Made by a program: the position numbers and the translations under genes. Shown here in pieces: positions 17,366-25,841 of a DNA stretch of 64,000 bases; the first letter of the stretch is position 1, and every line of letters starts with the position of its first letter. The stretch is from Paenibacillus piri (GTDB lineage: Bacteria; Bacillota; Bacilli; Paenibacillales; NBRC-103111): assembly GCF_004354045.1 (NCBI RefSeq), contig NZ_SMRT01000002.1, forward strand, positions 372,001-436,000, written 5' to 3'. The notes under the pieces are model-generated. The model was given only the letters and a program-made list of their open reading frames with translations, did no database searches and was not told the DNA's origin.

Positions 17366-18244
17366 ATGAATATCAAAGAAAGCTTCAGCGAGAAGCTGTT
17401 TGAAGCCGTTATTATTTTGATTCTGTTGGCGATATGCACATCCGTTCTGTACCCGGTGCTGCTGATTGTAAGCAGCTCGCTGAGCGACCCTATCGCCGTA
17501 TTAAAGGGACAGGTGCTGCTGCTGCCGGTAAATCCTACCTTGCTGGTCTATGATATGGTGTTCAACAATCCCGAAATCTGGGGTACCTACGGAAATACGA
17601 TTATTTACACGGTTGTGGGTACTTTCGTAAACGTAGCTTTGACGGCGCTGGGGGCGTATCCTCTGTCCCGCCGGGACTTTTACGGAAAAAATATATTTAT
17701 GTTGCTGTTCGTGTTCACGATGTTTTTCAGCGGAGGGATGATTCCCAGTTATTTATTGGTGAAAAATCTCGGGCTGCTGAACACGATGTGGGCACTGATC
17801 CTGCCGGGGGCCGTCAGCACATGGAACCTGATCATCATGAGAACCTTCTTTCAGAGCACGATTCCGGTGGAGCTGCAGGAGTCAGCCTTTATCGACGGCG
17901 CATCCGATTTGACCGTATTTTGGAAAATCGTGCTGCCTCTGTCTGCGCCGATTCTCGCAGTAATGACGCTATTCTACGGTGTGGGCCACTGGAACAGCTG
18001 GTTTCCGGCACTGCTCTATCTGTCGGACAGGACGTTGTACCCGCTGCAAATCATTTTACGCGAAATTTTGATCCAAAGCTCTACGCAGGATATGTCCGGA
18101 GGCGCAATATCCGATCAGGAAATGATTGGCGAGGGGATCAAGTACGCCACGATGGTGGTCGCGACCCTGCCTATCCTCTGTCTATATCCGTTTCTTCAGA
18201 AATATTTTGTAAAGGGGGTTATGGTGGGGGCAATCAAAGGGTAG
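17366..18244 (+). CDS. LplC-type carbohydrate ABC permease
   Basis: The 292-aa second permease has the family N-terminus (LYPVLLIVSSSLSDP), the motif TMFFSGGMIPSYLLVKNLG, and the EAA loop ESAFIDGASDLTVF. A clear GGGGAGGAAG ribosome-binding site precedes ATG 17366, 15 bp after the first permease. It is followed after 55 bp by the binding-protein gene, giving the unusual but family-typical order permease-permease-binding protein. Confidence 0.9.
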   Translation: MNIKESFSEKLFEAVIILILLAICTSVLYPVLLIVSSSLSDPIAVLKGQVLLLPVNPTLLVYDMVFNNPEIWGTYGNTIIYTVVGTFVNVALTALGAYPLSRRDFYGKNIFMLLFVFTMFFSGGMIPSYLLVKNLGLLNTMWALILPGAVSTWNLIIMRTFFQSTIPVELQESAFIDGASDLTVFWKIVLPLSAPILAVMTLFYGVGHWNSWFPALLYLSDRTLYPLQIILREILIQSSTQDMSGGAISDQEMIGEGIKYATMVVATLPILCLYPFLQKYFVKGVMVGAIKG

Positions 18245-18299
18245 TGTAAGCGTGAAAACGTATTTTTTCGAACATTTAAAATTAGGGGAGGAAGTTAGA

Positions 18300-19922
18300 A
18301 TGAAAAAATCGATGAAGTTCAAAACCGGAATTGCCGTTGTGGCTACGGTTGGCATGGCATCCACCATGCTGGCCGGCTGCAATACGAGCGCCAGCAAGCC
18401 GTCGGCAAGCAGTCCGCCTGAAAAAGGGGCCGGAACTCCGGCTGCAGGGGATGCGGCCAAGCAAAAAATCAACTTCAAAATTTTGGTGCCTAAAGCGGCT
18501 CACGAGATGCCTTACGATAAAATGGATGTGTTCGTGAAATTGGAAGAAAAGACGAATGTCCATATCGATTGGGACAATCCGCCGGCGGAAAACTTCAAAG
18601 AAAGAGTTAATCTGGTGATGGCCTCCGGCGATTTGCCCGATATGATTGTGCAGACACCTATAACGGAAGTTTTGAAATATGCCCAGATGGGGGCGATTAT
18701 CGATTTAAACGATCTGATTGAGAAAAATGCGCCTAATCTGACCGCTCTGATGAAGAAGTACCCGAATATTAAAAAGTGGATTTCGACGCCGGAAGGCAAG
18801 ATCTACTACTTGCCGCGCCTTTACGCGGATGACGAGAGCAGCAGACCATCCCGAATCAACAACCCGCTTCAGATCCGCCAGGACTGGCTGGAGAAGCTGA
18901 ACCTGAAGGAGCCGGTAACGACCGATGAATGGTACACGGTACTGAAGGCGTTTAAAGAGAAAGACCCTAACGGAAACGGCAAGATGGACGAAATTCCATA
19001 CAGCACCAACGGCATCGGGTTTGTAAGAAATCTGTCCCGAGCCTGGGACGTGGAGGACACGTTCTATATTCCGAAGGGCTCCAAGGAAATCCGCTTTGGC
19101 CCGATCGAGGACCGGTTTAAAGAGGCGCTCACCTGGATCAACCAGTTGTATAAGGAAGGATTGCTGGATAAAGAATTTGCGACCAATGATGAGAAGGCTT
19201 TCCAAAGCAAGGTGTCGCAAAATCTCGTCGGCTCCTACAGAGGGCTGTTGGGCGGACATTTAAGAGCGTTTAACGAAACGCTTCCGAAGACGATTCCCGG
19301 CTTCAAATTGGTGGGAACCATACCTATGAAAGGGCCGCACGGCGATCAGAGAGAGCCGCTCGGAGGTATCGTGGGAGGCGCGCATACGGTTATTACCAAG
19401 TCTAACAAGAACCCGGCCGAGGCCGTGAAATGGCTCGATTATTTCTATGGTCCTGAAGGCTCCGCTTTTCTGTCCTTTGGTCCTGAGGAAGGGAAAACGT
19501 TCACCAAGGAGCCTGGCGGCCGCTATCACTATTCCGACTTTGTACAGAAAAATCCGAACGGCATGTCGGCCAAACAGGCAATCGGCACGTTCTCTCCGAT
19601 CCAGAGCGCATGGCCTGTTCTGCATCATCCGGATACGACCCTGGAGATGAATCCGAGCTTTAACGTGGATGCAATGAACAAAATAGCTCCATATGCGTTA
19701 GACGGCATCCCTGAGCTTGGCTTCAAGAAAGAAGACGATGAAGTGCGCCGCCAGGTGATGAATGACGTTCAAACCTATGTCGACGAGATGATTATTAAAT
19801 TCATTATGGGCAATGAACCACTCAGCAACTGGGATGCTTATGTGAAGCGCGTAAAATCTATGGGTATCGACAAGGTGCTGAAAATTTACAATGATACGTA
19901 TACAGCGTGGTCAAAAATGTAA
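18300..19922 (+). CDS. LipO/YtcQ-type ABC substrate-binding lipoprotein
   Basis: The 540-aa lipoprotein has a signal peptide ending in L24-A-G-C27 and the larger body typical of binding proteins of LplABC systems (about 500-560 residues). Characteristic stretches include GDLPDMIVQTPITEVLKYAQ and IYYLPRLY. ATG 18300 follows GGGGAGG (18285-18291); the longer frame from 18252 would place 16 charged residues before the signal peptide. It is co-transcribed with the permeases and with two nucleoside-hydrolase-fold genes. Ligand unknown. Confidence 0.9.
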   Translation: MKKSMKFKTGIAVVATVGMASTMLAGCNTSASKPSASSPPEKGAGTPAAGDAAKQKINFKILVPKAAHEMPYDKMDVFVKLEEKTNVHIDWDNPPAENFKERVNLVMASGDLPDMIVQTPITEVLKYAQMGAIIDLNDLIEKNAPNLTALMKKYPNIKKWISTPEGKIYYLPRLYADDESSRPSRINNPLQIRQDWLEKLNLKEPVTTDEWYTVLKAFKEKDPNGNGKMDEIPYSTNGIGFVRNLSRAWDVEDTFYIPKGSKEIRFGPIEDRFKEALTWINQLYKEGLLDKEFATNDEKAFQSKVSQNLVGSYRGLLGGHLRAFNETLPKTIPGFKLVGTIPMKGPHGDQREPLGGIVGGAHTVITKSNKNPAEAVKWLDYFYGPEGSAFLSFGPEEGKTFTKEPGGRYHYSDFVQKNPNGMSAKQAIGTFSPIQSAWPVLHHPDTTLEMNPSFNVDAMNKIAPYALDGIPELGFKKEDDEVRRQVMNDVQTYVDEMIIKFIMGNEPLSNWDAYVKRVKSMGIDKVLKIYNDTYTAWSKM

Positions 19923-20004
19923 AAAGGTCCGACGCGGCAGACGTTGGAATGGATCTTTGGGAGGGCTTGCATTGTATAATCAAGGGTTGAAGGAAGGTGC
20001 GGAA

Positions 20005-20955
20005 ATGAAGCCGGTACAGCTCATTTTGGATACGGATATGCTGACGGATTGTGACGATACCGCCGCATTGGGTATGCTGCATGCGATGGCGGATGCCGGT
20101 GAGGTTGACATCTTGGCAACGGTGGTTTCTTCCCGTTATCCGATGTCGGCGCCGGTCGTCGATGTGATTAATACGTATTATAACCGGCCGGAGCTTCCGG
20201 TCGGGGCGCCCAAGAACGGAGCGGGCGCTTTCCGGGACGATTCCAGCTTTCTCGATAAATTGGCTGCAGAATTCCCGCATCGGCTCGCCTCCAATGAAGA
20301 GGCGCCGGATGCCGTCGAGGTGTACCGCAGGGTGCTGGAGCAGGCGGAGTCTGGCAGCGTTAAAATTTTGACCATCGGTTATATGTCCAACTTGGAAAAT
20401 CTGTTGAAGAGCGGGCCGGACGCGATCAGTCCGCTGCGCGGCTTGGAATTGATCGAGCGCAAGGTTTCTGAATGGGTTTGTATGGGCGGCAATTTTCCGG
20501 TAGACGTTGCCAAGGACAACGTGAATTTTACCAGGGATGCTTCGGCTGCCGTATATACCATTCGGAATTGGCCTGGCCGAATAACATTCGCAGGCCGGGA
20601 AATCGGACACAATATCAAAGTGGGCGAGGCGCTGCGGCAGACTCCGGACGACAATCCTGTGCGCAGAGCCTACCAGCTTCACCGGGACCGGTTTGACCTC
20701 GGTCATTGGAATCATCATACGGCCGACCCCAGCGCGGTACTCTACGCGGTCAGAGGATTATGGGATTATTGGGAGCTCGAAGCGGACGGCTATATCGATA
20801 TTCAGGATGACTGCTCGTTCGTATGGAGGAAGAAGCCGGGGCGTAATCAGGGGTATCTGCTTCAGAAGATGGACCGGGCCGAGATGGGGGCTATCATGGA
20901 AGAACTGATAGTCAGGCCGCCGGCGGGAAAACCGTACAGGGAGGCTATAAACTGA
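20005..20955 (+). CDS. Nucleoside-hydrolase-superfamily protein (locus B, copy 1)
   Basis: The 316-aa protein has the calcium-binding motif in the form ILDTDMLTDCDDTAAL (residues 7-22), with the DxD and the DD aspartates kept. The central KVSEWVCMGGNFP matches the VVMGG strand, and ARDASAAVYTIRNWP replaces the usual EFN..DP.AA segment. A C-terminal tryptophan-rich stretch (WDYWELEADG) is typical of the DCDD sub-group. ATG 20005 follows AGGAAGG (19991-19997). Given its place behind an oligosaccharide-type importer, the substrate may be an N-glycoside other than standard nucleosides. Metal dependence is inferred from family. Confidence 0.8.
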   Translation: MKPVQLILDTDMLTDCDDTAALGMLHAMADAGEVDILATVVSSRYPMSAPVVDVINTYYNRPELPVGAPKNGAGAFRDDSSFLDKLAAEFPHRLASNEEAPDAVEVYRRVLEQAESGSVKILTIGYMSNLENLLKSGPDAISPLRGLELIERKVSEWVCMGGNFPVDVAKDNVNFTRDASAAVYTIRNWPGRITFAGREIGHNIKVGEALRQTPDDNPVRRAYQLHRDRFDLGHWNHHTADPSAVLYAVRGLWDYWELEADGYIDIQDDCSFVWRKKPGRNQGYLLQKMDRAEMGAIMEELIVRPPAGKPYREAIN

Positions 20956-21026
20956 TATCACTCCCGCTTCGCACTGAAAACGGAATTAATCGGGAACCGA
21001 AATAAAGGTGAAGGAGCGTGAGGACA

Positions 21027-21938
21027 ATGAAGCCTAGAACTGTATTGGTGGGAACAGACTGGTGGACCGATTGTGACGATGTTGCTGCAATGAGAGTGCT
21101 GGTATGGGCAGAGAAGCAGCGGATGATTGATATCATGGCGATTGGCATAAACGCCTGCATGGAATATTCGGTAATGTCTCTGGATGCCTTTCTGCAGGAA
21201 GAAGGCAGACCGGGCGTGCCGATCGGCATTGATCATAAGGCGACTGACTTCGGAGGCAACCCTCCTTATCAGAAAAATATGGCGGCAGGCACGCATTCAA
21301 CCAGAACGAATGCGGATTGCGAGGATGCCGTACGAGTATATCGAAGAAGCTTGGCCCATGCCCAAGACAAGCTCGATGTCGTTGAAATCGGTTATCCCCA
21401 AGTATTGGCGAATTTGCTGCTCAGTCCCGGAGACGATATTTCGCCTCTGACCGGATTGGAGTTGGTAAGCTGCAAAGTAAACAAGCTGTGGATGATGGCA
21501 GGCAACTGGGGCGATGAGGGCAACGGGGTGGAAAACAATTTCGCACGAAATCCGCGATCAAGAGCAGCAGGGTCTTACTTATGTGTGCATTGGCCGACTG
21601 CGATCACATTCCTGGGGTGGGAAGTCGCCAACAACATACTGACAGGCGGAACATTGACTTCCTCGACGGATCTTGTTGCGCAAGCGATGCGCGATCACAA
21701 TTCTTCTCGAGGAAGAAGCTCCTGGGATCCTATGCTGGTACTGCTTGCATGCCAAGGTGATGAAACGGAAGCGGGATATCGTACCATAACCGGGACAGCT
21801 CGAGTAGATGAGCAAACGGGAAGGAACTCGTTCGAAATTCTCCCGAATGGCAATCACAGCTATGTCATCAAGACAAAGCCGGATGAGTATTACAAAGCTG
21901 CCATCGACAATATTTTAGAGAGTATGCAGAGAGCATAG
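21027..21938 (+). CDS. Nucleoside-hydrolase-superfamily protein (locus B, copy 2)
   Basis: The 303-aa protein is a second, strongly diverged nucleoside-hydrolase-fold enzyme. The metal motif reads VGTDWWTDCDDVAAM, so the first aspartate of DxD is replaced by Gly; TD and CDD remain. LWMMAGNWG corresponds to the VVMGG strand. ATG 21027 is chosen over GTG 21018 because GAAGGAG (21010-21016) has proper spacing only to the ATG. The gene is 71 bp after copy 1 and ends the operon. The altered metal motif and pairing with copy 1 suggest either a different substrate or a heteromeric enzyme; both are guesses. Confidence 0.75.
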   Translation: MKPRTVLVGTDWWTDCDDVAAMRVLVWAEKQRMIDIMAIGINACMEYSVMSLDAFLQEEGRPGVPIGIDHKATDFGGNPPYQKNMAAGTHSTRTNADCEDAVRVYRRSLAHAQDKLDVVEIGYPQVLANLLLSPGDDISPLTGLELVSCKVNKLWMMAGNWGDEGNGVENNFARNPRSRAAGSYLCVHWPTAITFLGWEVANNILTGGTLTSSTDLVAQAMRDHNSSRGRSSWDPMLVLLACQGDETEAGYRTITGTARVDEQTGRNSFEILPNGNHSYVIKTKPDEYYKAAIDNILESMQRA

Positions 21939-22102
21939 GTTCGCTATAAAGCGGCTTGCCATGATAATATAAGATGTCAAGACAGTTTTGAAGGTTTTGC
22001 AGCCAGGCAGCTGTTTATGTAGTCATCCGAGCTCTTGTCATTTATGAGATCAAGTTCTTGTCAACCGACAGCTGTAAGAGTAAAAGAACATATATCGATT
22101 TG

Positions 22103-22130
22103 AATCCGCGATTTGAGCGGATTTTTTGTT
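22103..22130 (+). terminator. Rho-independent terminator of locus B
   Basis: AATCCGC (22103-22109) pairs with GCGGATT (22117-22123), followed by TTTT and GTTTT. It is 165 bp after the last gene. Confidence 0.85.
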
Positions 22131-22137
22131 TTATAGT

Positions 22138-22175
22138 TATAACTTCTTGTCTTTTCAAAAAGACAAGAAGTTATA
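22138..22175. repeat. 38-bp palindrome with 18-bp perfect arms
   Basis: TATAACTTCTTGTCTTTT and its exact inverse are separated by two bases (CA). It lies directly after a terminator and before the acyltransferase remnant. Confidence 0.85.
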
Positions 22176-22439
22176 TTGTTTTCCAAAGATGGACATAAGA
22201 TTGAAACGTTTTCCGTAGTTGATAAACGATAAAGGTTTCGAGTCCATTTTACATAATACAATAGATCGTTTTGTCCCGAAATTCGGATTCCTTTATATGT
22301 TCTTATTGAGAAGGAGAGAAGCAAATTGTTGTTCCGTTTGTATGACTTGAAATTGAGAAGAAAAATGGGAAACCAATGCGGTAAAAATCTAATAACACAA
22401 GGACATCTTGAGAGAAGAAATGCAATATCGCAGTTTCTA

Positions 22440-22525
22440 AATGTTGACATGCCGGCCAGAAGAAAGAGCAGCGGCATAAACCAGAAGGATGAATGAATCA
22501 CAAAGATGAAAAGGCTCTTGATCAA
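22440..22525 (-). pseudogene. Acyltransferase family 3 remnant (second copy)
   Basis: On the minus strand this segment encodes FVIHSSFWFMPLLFLLAGMS, the same part of an acyltransferase 3 protein as the fragment near 13.3 kb. Homology stops on both sides. Confidence 0.65.
22452..22509. repeat. Direct repeat, copy 2 (acyltransferase fragment)
   Basis: Matches 13262-13320 at about 55 of 60 positions in the same orientation. The two copies flank the 8-kb LplABC/nucleoside-hydrolase locus. Confidence 0.75.
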
Positions 22526-22570
22526 GCCTGCCGATCTTACCTGTGTGCAATAAGAGCATACCTATCTGCA

Positions 22571-22599
22571 TTCACAGGGGGTATGTTTTTCTTTATAGT
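22571..22599 (+). promoter_or_regulatory. Sigma-A promoter of the locus C importer
   Basis: TTCACA (22571-22576) and TATAGT (22594-22599) are separated by 17 bp and lie 41 bp before the first gene. Confidence 0.65.
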
Positions 22600-22605
22600 A
22601 TGGAT

Positions 22606-22619
22606 TGTAAGCGGTTAAA
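22606..22619 (+). promoter_or_regulatory. cre-like CcpA site
   Basis: TGTAAGCGGTTAAA matches the cre consensus TGWAANCGNTNWCA at all but one fixed position. It overlaps the predicted transcription start, the usual place for catabolite repression. Confidence 0.6.
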
Positions 22620-22639
22620 ACAATAAGGAGGGTTGTTCA

Positions 22640-23962
22640 ATGCGTTATAAACATCCGGTGATTGCATTGGTGAGCACATCGCTTGTGTTTGGAGTGGCAG
22701 GGTGCAGTGGATCAACTGTTTCGCAATCAAAGGCACCTCAATCCGGGACGAAAGATAATGCCAAACAGCAAGAAAAGGTTGAATTGCGAATTAGCTGGTG
22801 GGGGGGAGAGCCTCGTGCGAAGATGTACAATCAGATCATTGATAATTTTGAAAAAAAATATCCCCACATTAAGGTGAGTCGGGAATTTGCTGATTTTGGG
22901 CCTTATTGGGATAAGCTGTCAACACAGATGGCAGGCGGTAATGCACCGGACATTGTGCATATGCATCAGACGAAACTGGCCGATTACGCCAAAAGAAACC
23001 AGCTCTTGGCACTGGATGATTTGGTTAAAAGCAAAGAAATTGATTTGACGGACTTTAGCCCGGCCGTCGTGGACAGCGGCAAAGTAAACGGAAAGCAGTA
23101 TGCCGTTTCGCTTGGCTATTCTGTAGATACGGTTTACTATAATGCGGATTTATTCAAGCGTTCAGGTGTAACGCCCCCGGCCGAAAATTGGACTTGGGAC
23201 GATTTTATCAAAAAAGCGATTGAATTGAAAAAAGCAGTCAATAGGGACGATTTCTGGGCTATTGAGGACGGAAGCGGCAGTGAAAGCTTTTTGGGATACA
23301 TATTGAGGTATAAAGACAAAGATTTATATACAGAAAGCGGTAAGCTGGGATATACCAGGGAGGATATGATCGAATACTTCAAAAACTGGGACGTATTGCG
23401 TAAGGCAGGTGCAATTCCGCCGGCGGCGAAGCAAGCGGAAGCAGGGGGAAAAGAACACGACCAATCCATGTTTATTAAAGGGAACACAGGCATGAGAGGC
23501 GTTCCGGCTAATCAATTAAAAATATATCAAGCACTTACAAAAGACAGGATTGAGATCGCAAGAGTACCTTTGATTCCCGGCGGAAAAACAAACGATACGC
23601 TAGGCGGGGCCTGGATGAGCATTTCCGTAAAGTCCAAACACCCGAAGGAGGCTGCGTTGTTTATCCATTATTTTGTTAATGACCAGGAAGCCGGAAAAGT
23701 TTTCAAGACGGAACACGGTCCGGTTGGCTCCCAAAAAATGAACGAATTTGTGAAGCCGTTGCTGAATCAGGAAGAAGTGAAAGTTATCGAGTTTGTCGGT
23801 AAAATATCCAATCAAGTAAAGCTGGCTGTAACGCCTCCTCTTGGAGTAGCGGAAGTGAGCAGGGAATTTAAAGTAGCGAGCGAAGAAGTTGCATTCGGTA
23901 AGAAGTCGATCGAGCAGGCGGTTAACGATTTCTTTGCAAAAGTGGACAAAATTTTAAAATAA
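22640..23962 (+). CDS. Sugar ABC transporter substrate-binding lipoprotein (locus C)
   Basis: The 440-aa protein is a family-1 extracellular binding protein. The signal peptide ends V19-A-G-C22. Typical segments are ELRISWWGGEPRAKMYNQII, then GGNAPDIVHMHQTKLADYA, and WTWDDFIKKA. GGAGG (22627-22631) supports ATG 22640. It is the first gene of a three-gene importer operon with its own promoter and a cre-like box, so it is probably under catabolite control. The two-component system that follows is the likely inducer. Ligand unknown. Confidence 0.9.
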   Translation: MRYKHPVIALVSTSLVFGVAGCSGSTVSQSKAPQSGTKDNAKQQEKVELRISWWGGEPRAKMYNQIIDNFEKKYPHIKVSREFADFGPYWDKLSTQMAGGNAPDIVHMHQTKLADYAKRNQLLALDDLVKSKEIDLTDFSPAVVDSGKVNGKQYAVSLGYSVDTVYYNADLFKRSGVTPPAENWTWDDFIKKAIELKKAVNRDDFWAIEDGSGSESFLGYILRYKDKDLYTESGKLGYTREDMIEYFKNWDVLRKAGAIPPAAKQAEAGGKEHDQSMFIKGNTGMRGVPANQLKIYQALTKDRIEIARVPLIPGGKTNDTLGGAWMSISVKSKHPKEAALFIHYFVNDQEAGKVFKTEHGPVGSQKMNEFVKPLLNQEEVKVIEFVGKISNQVKLAVTPPLGVAEVSREFKVASEEVAFGKKSIEQAVNDFFAKVDKILK

Positions 23963-23980
23963 ATACTTGGAGGATGAAAG

Positions 23981-24868
23981 ATGAAGTTTTACAAGAGCAT
24001 TACAAGGGATGCTGCTGGTTATTTATTTCTAACCCCTTGGCTCATCGGTTTGCTGGCTTTCACTCTCATTCCGATTGTTGCTTCATTTTATTTGGCTTTG
24101 ACTGATTATGATTTATTTTCTCAGCCAACCTGGGTGGGTCTGGATAATTATAAGGAAATGTTCACCAATGACCACCGATTCTACCAATCGTTAAAGGTAA
24201 CCGTAACCTACGTCCTCATTGGGGTGCCTCTTGAGCTGATGTTTGCGTTGCTTTTGGCGCTTGCGCTATCCAAGGGAATAGCAGGTCTTCGCTTCTATCG
24301 TGCCGTATATTATATTCCTTCTCTTTTTGGAGGCAGTGTGGCTATTGCGATATTGTGGAGAGAGGTGTTCGGAGCGGACGGTATTTTCAACCAATTGCTT
24401 TCCGTATTCGGCATTACGGGAGTCAGTTGGATCGCTTCACCGGAATATGCGGTGTATACACTTGTACTACTGAAGGTTTGGCAATTCGGTTCGCCGATGA
24501 TCATCTTTTTGGCGGGGCTTCAGCAAATTCCCAAGGAGCTCTATGAATCAGCCGGAATTGACGGCGCGGGCCGCCTCTCCAGCTTGCTGCATATTACGTT
24601 TCCGCTTTTGACGCCGCTCATATTTTTTAATCTTATTATGCAGATTATATCGGCGTTTCAAGCGTTTACGCCCGCTTATATCATCAGCAACGGGAGCGGA
24701 GGTCCGTTGGATTCAACCTTGTTTTATACGCTGCTGCTGTATCGGGAAGGGTTTGCGAATTTCAACATGGGATATGCCTCTGCTTTGGCGTGGGTACTGC
24801 TGGCGATCATAGCTGTATTTACCGCTCTAACCTTCATTTCATCAAAAAAATGGGTGCATTATGAATAA
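23981..24868 (+). CDS. Sugar ABC transporter permease (locus C, MalF-like)
   Basis: The 295-aa permease begins with the family opening AAGYLFLTPWLIGLLAFTLI and carries the EAA loop ELYESAGIDGAGRLSSLLH near residues 185-203. Six membrane segments are expected. A TTGGAGGATG ribosome-binding site precedes ATG 23981, 18 bp after the binding protein. It overlaps the next permease by eight bases, pointing to coupled translation. Confidence 0.9.
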   Translation: MKFYKSITRDAAGYLFLTPWLIGLLAFTLIPIVASFYLALTDYDLFSQPTWVGLDNYKEMFTNDHRFYQSLKVTVTYVLIGVPLELMFALLLALALSKGIAGLRFYRAVYYIPSLFGGSVAIAILWREVFGADGIFNQLLSVFGITGVSWIASPEYAVYTLVLLKVWQFGSPMIIFLAGLQQIPKELYESAGIDGAGRLSSLLHITFPLLTPLIFFNLIMQIISAFQAFTPAYIISNGSGGPLDSTLFYTLLLYREGFANFNMGYASALAWVLLAIIAVFTALTFISSKKWVHYE

Positions 24869-25724
24869 CGGGAGTATACGTCTGATGGTAATTTTCAAAG
24901 CAAATAAGCTGATTTTACATCTGCTGATCATCGCAGGCTCGTTACTGATGTTATATCCGTTAATCTGGATGATAAGCAGCTCTTTCAAGCAGCCGGACCG
25001 AATATTCACAGATACGGGACTTTTGCCGGAGGCTGCAACCTTAATTAATTACATTCAAGGCTGGAGAGGAATCTCGGATACGTCCTTTTCTGTATTTTAC
25101 AGCAATTCCTTTCTTGTCTCCGGACTCTCCATACTCGGCAATATTCTGTCATGCTCGCTGACCGCCTATGCTTTTGCAAGATTGGAGTTTAGGTTTAAAA
25201 AAACGTTGTTTGCCGTGATGCTGGTCACGATGATGCTTCCTCACCATGTATCCATGATCCCGCAATATATTATTTACAGCAAACTGGATTGGATCAATAC
25301 GTATTTGCCGTTGATCGTACCCAAGTTTACAGCTGCGGACGGGTTCTTCATTTTTTTAATCGTCCAATTCATTCGCACGCTGCCGAACGAGCTGGATAAA
25401 GCGGCTACGGTTGACGGTTGCGGACCGTTTCAAATTTACGCAAGGATCATTCTGCCGTTATCATTGCCGGCTCTTGTTACTACGGCAATCTTCACATTCA
25501 TTTGGACGTGGAACGATTTCTTCTCTCAGCTTCTGTATTTAAGCGAATTGAAAAAATATACGATTTCTCTTGGGTTGCGGATGTTTCTCGACTCCAGTTC
25601 CGAATCCAGATGGGGGCCGATGTTTGCCATGTCTGCCTTGTCGTTAATTCCGGTATTCTTCATATTTATTGTATTTCAGCGTTACTTAATTGAAGGCATT
25701 GCCAGCGGCGGCTTGAAAGGATGA
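24861..25724 (+). CDS. Sugar ABC transporter permease (locus C, MalG-like)
   Basis: The 287-aa second permease has six hydrophobic segments and an EAA loop (ELDKAATVDGCGPFQIYARI, near residues 178-197). It could start at ATG 24861, overlapping the previous gene, or at ATG 24885, which has GGGAG upstream (24870-24874). I keep the longer form with that reservation. The protein ends with GIASGGLKG, the standard ending of this family. Confidence 0.88.
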   Translation: MNNGSIRLMVIFKANKLILHLLIIAGSLLMLYPLIWMISSSFKQPDRIFTDTGLLPEAATLINYIQGWRGISDTSFSVFYSNSFLVSGLSILGNILSCSLTAYAFARLEFRFKKTLFAVMLVTMMLPHHVSMIPQYIIYSKLDWINTYLPLIVPKFTAADGFFIFLIVQFIRTLPNELDKAATVDGCGPFQIYARIILPLSLPALVTTAIFTFIWTWNDFFSQLLYLSELKKYTISLGLRMFLDSSSESRWGPMFAMSALSLIPVFFIFIVFQRYLIEGIASGGLKG

Positions 25725-25777
25725 TGCCGATCTTCATGCGACCTCCAAATTCCGAACCTGATTAGACAAGAGTTTCG

Positions 25778-25783
25778 TATAAT
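25778..25783 (+). promoter_or_regulatory. Possible -10 box before the sensor kinase gene
   Basis: A TATAAT lies 59 bp before the kinase start, but I could not find a convincing -35 element at the right distance. Confidence 0.25.
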
Positions 25784-25841
25784 AGGCTCAACAGCTGATA
25801 GCTCTCCCGTTATCCGGGGACTGCAGCAAGGGGGGGACTCT

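Larger units (their letters stand above)
21939..22639. other. Intergenic region with terminator, palindrome and remnant
   Basis: These 701 bp hold a terminator (22103-22130), an 18-bp-arm palindrome (22138-22175), several copies of CTTGTC, an acyltransferase fragment (22440-22525), and the promoter and cre-like site of the next operon. I see no intact gene. Confidence 0.6.

Noticed and set aside
22197..22216. Second cre box (TTGAAACGTTTTCC)
   Set aside because: It is one base short in the left half of the consensus and no promoter lies near.
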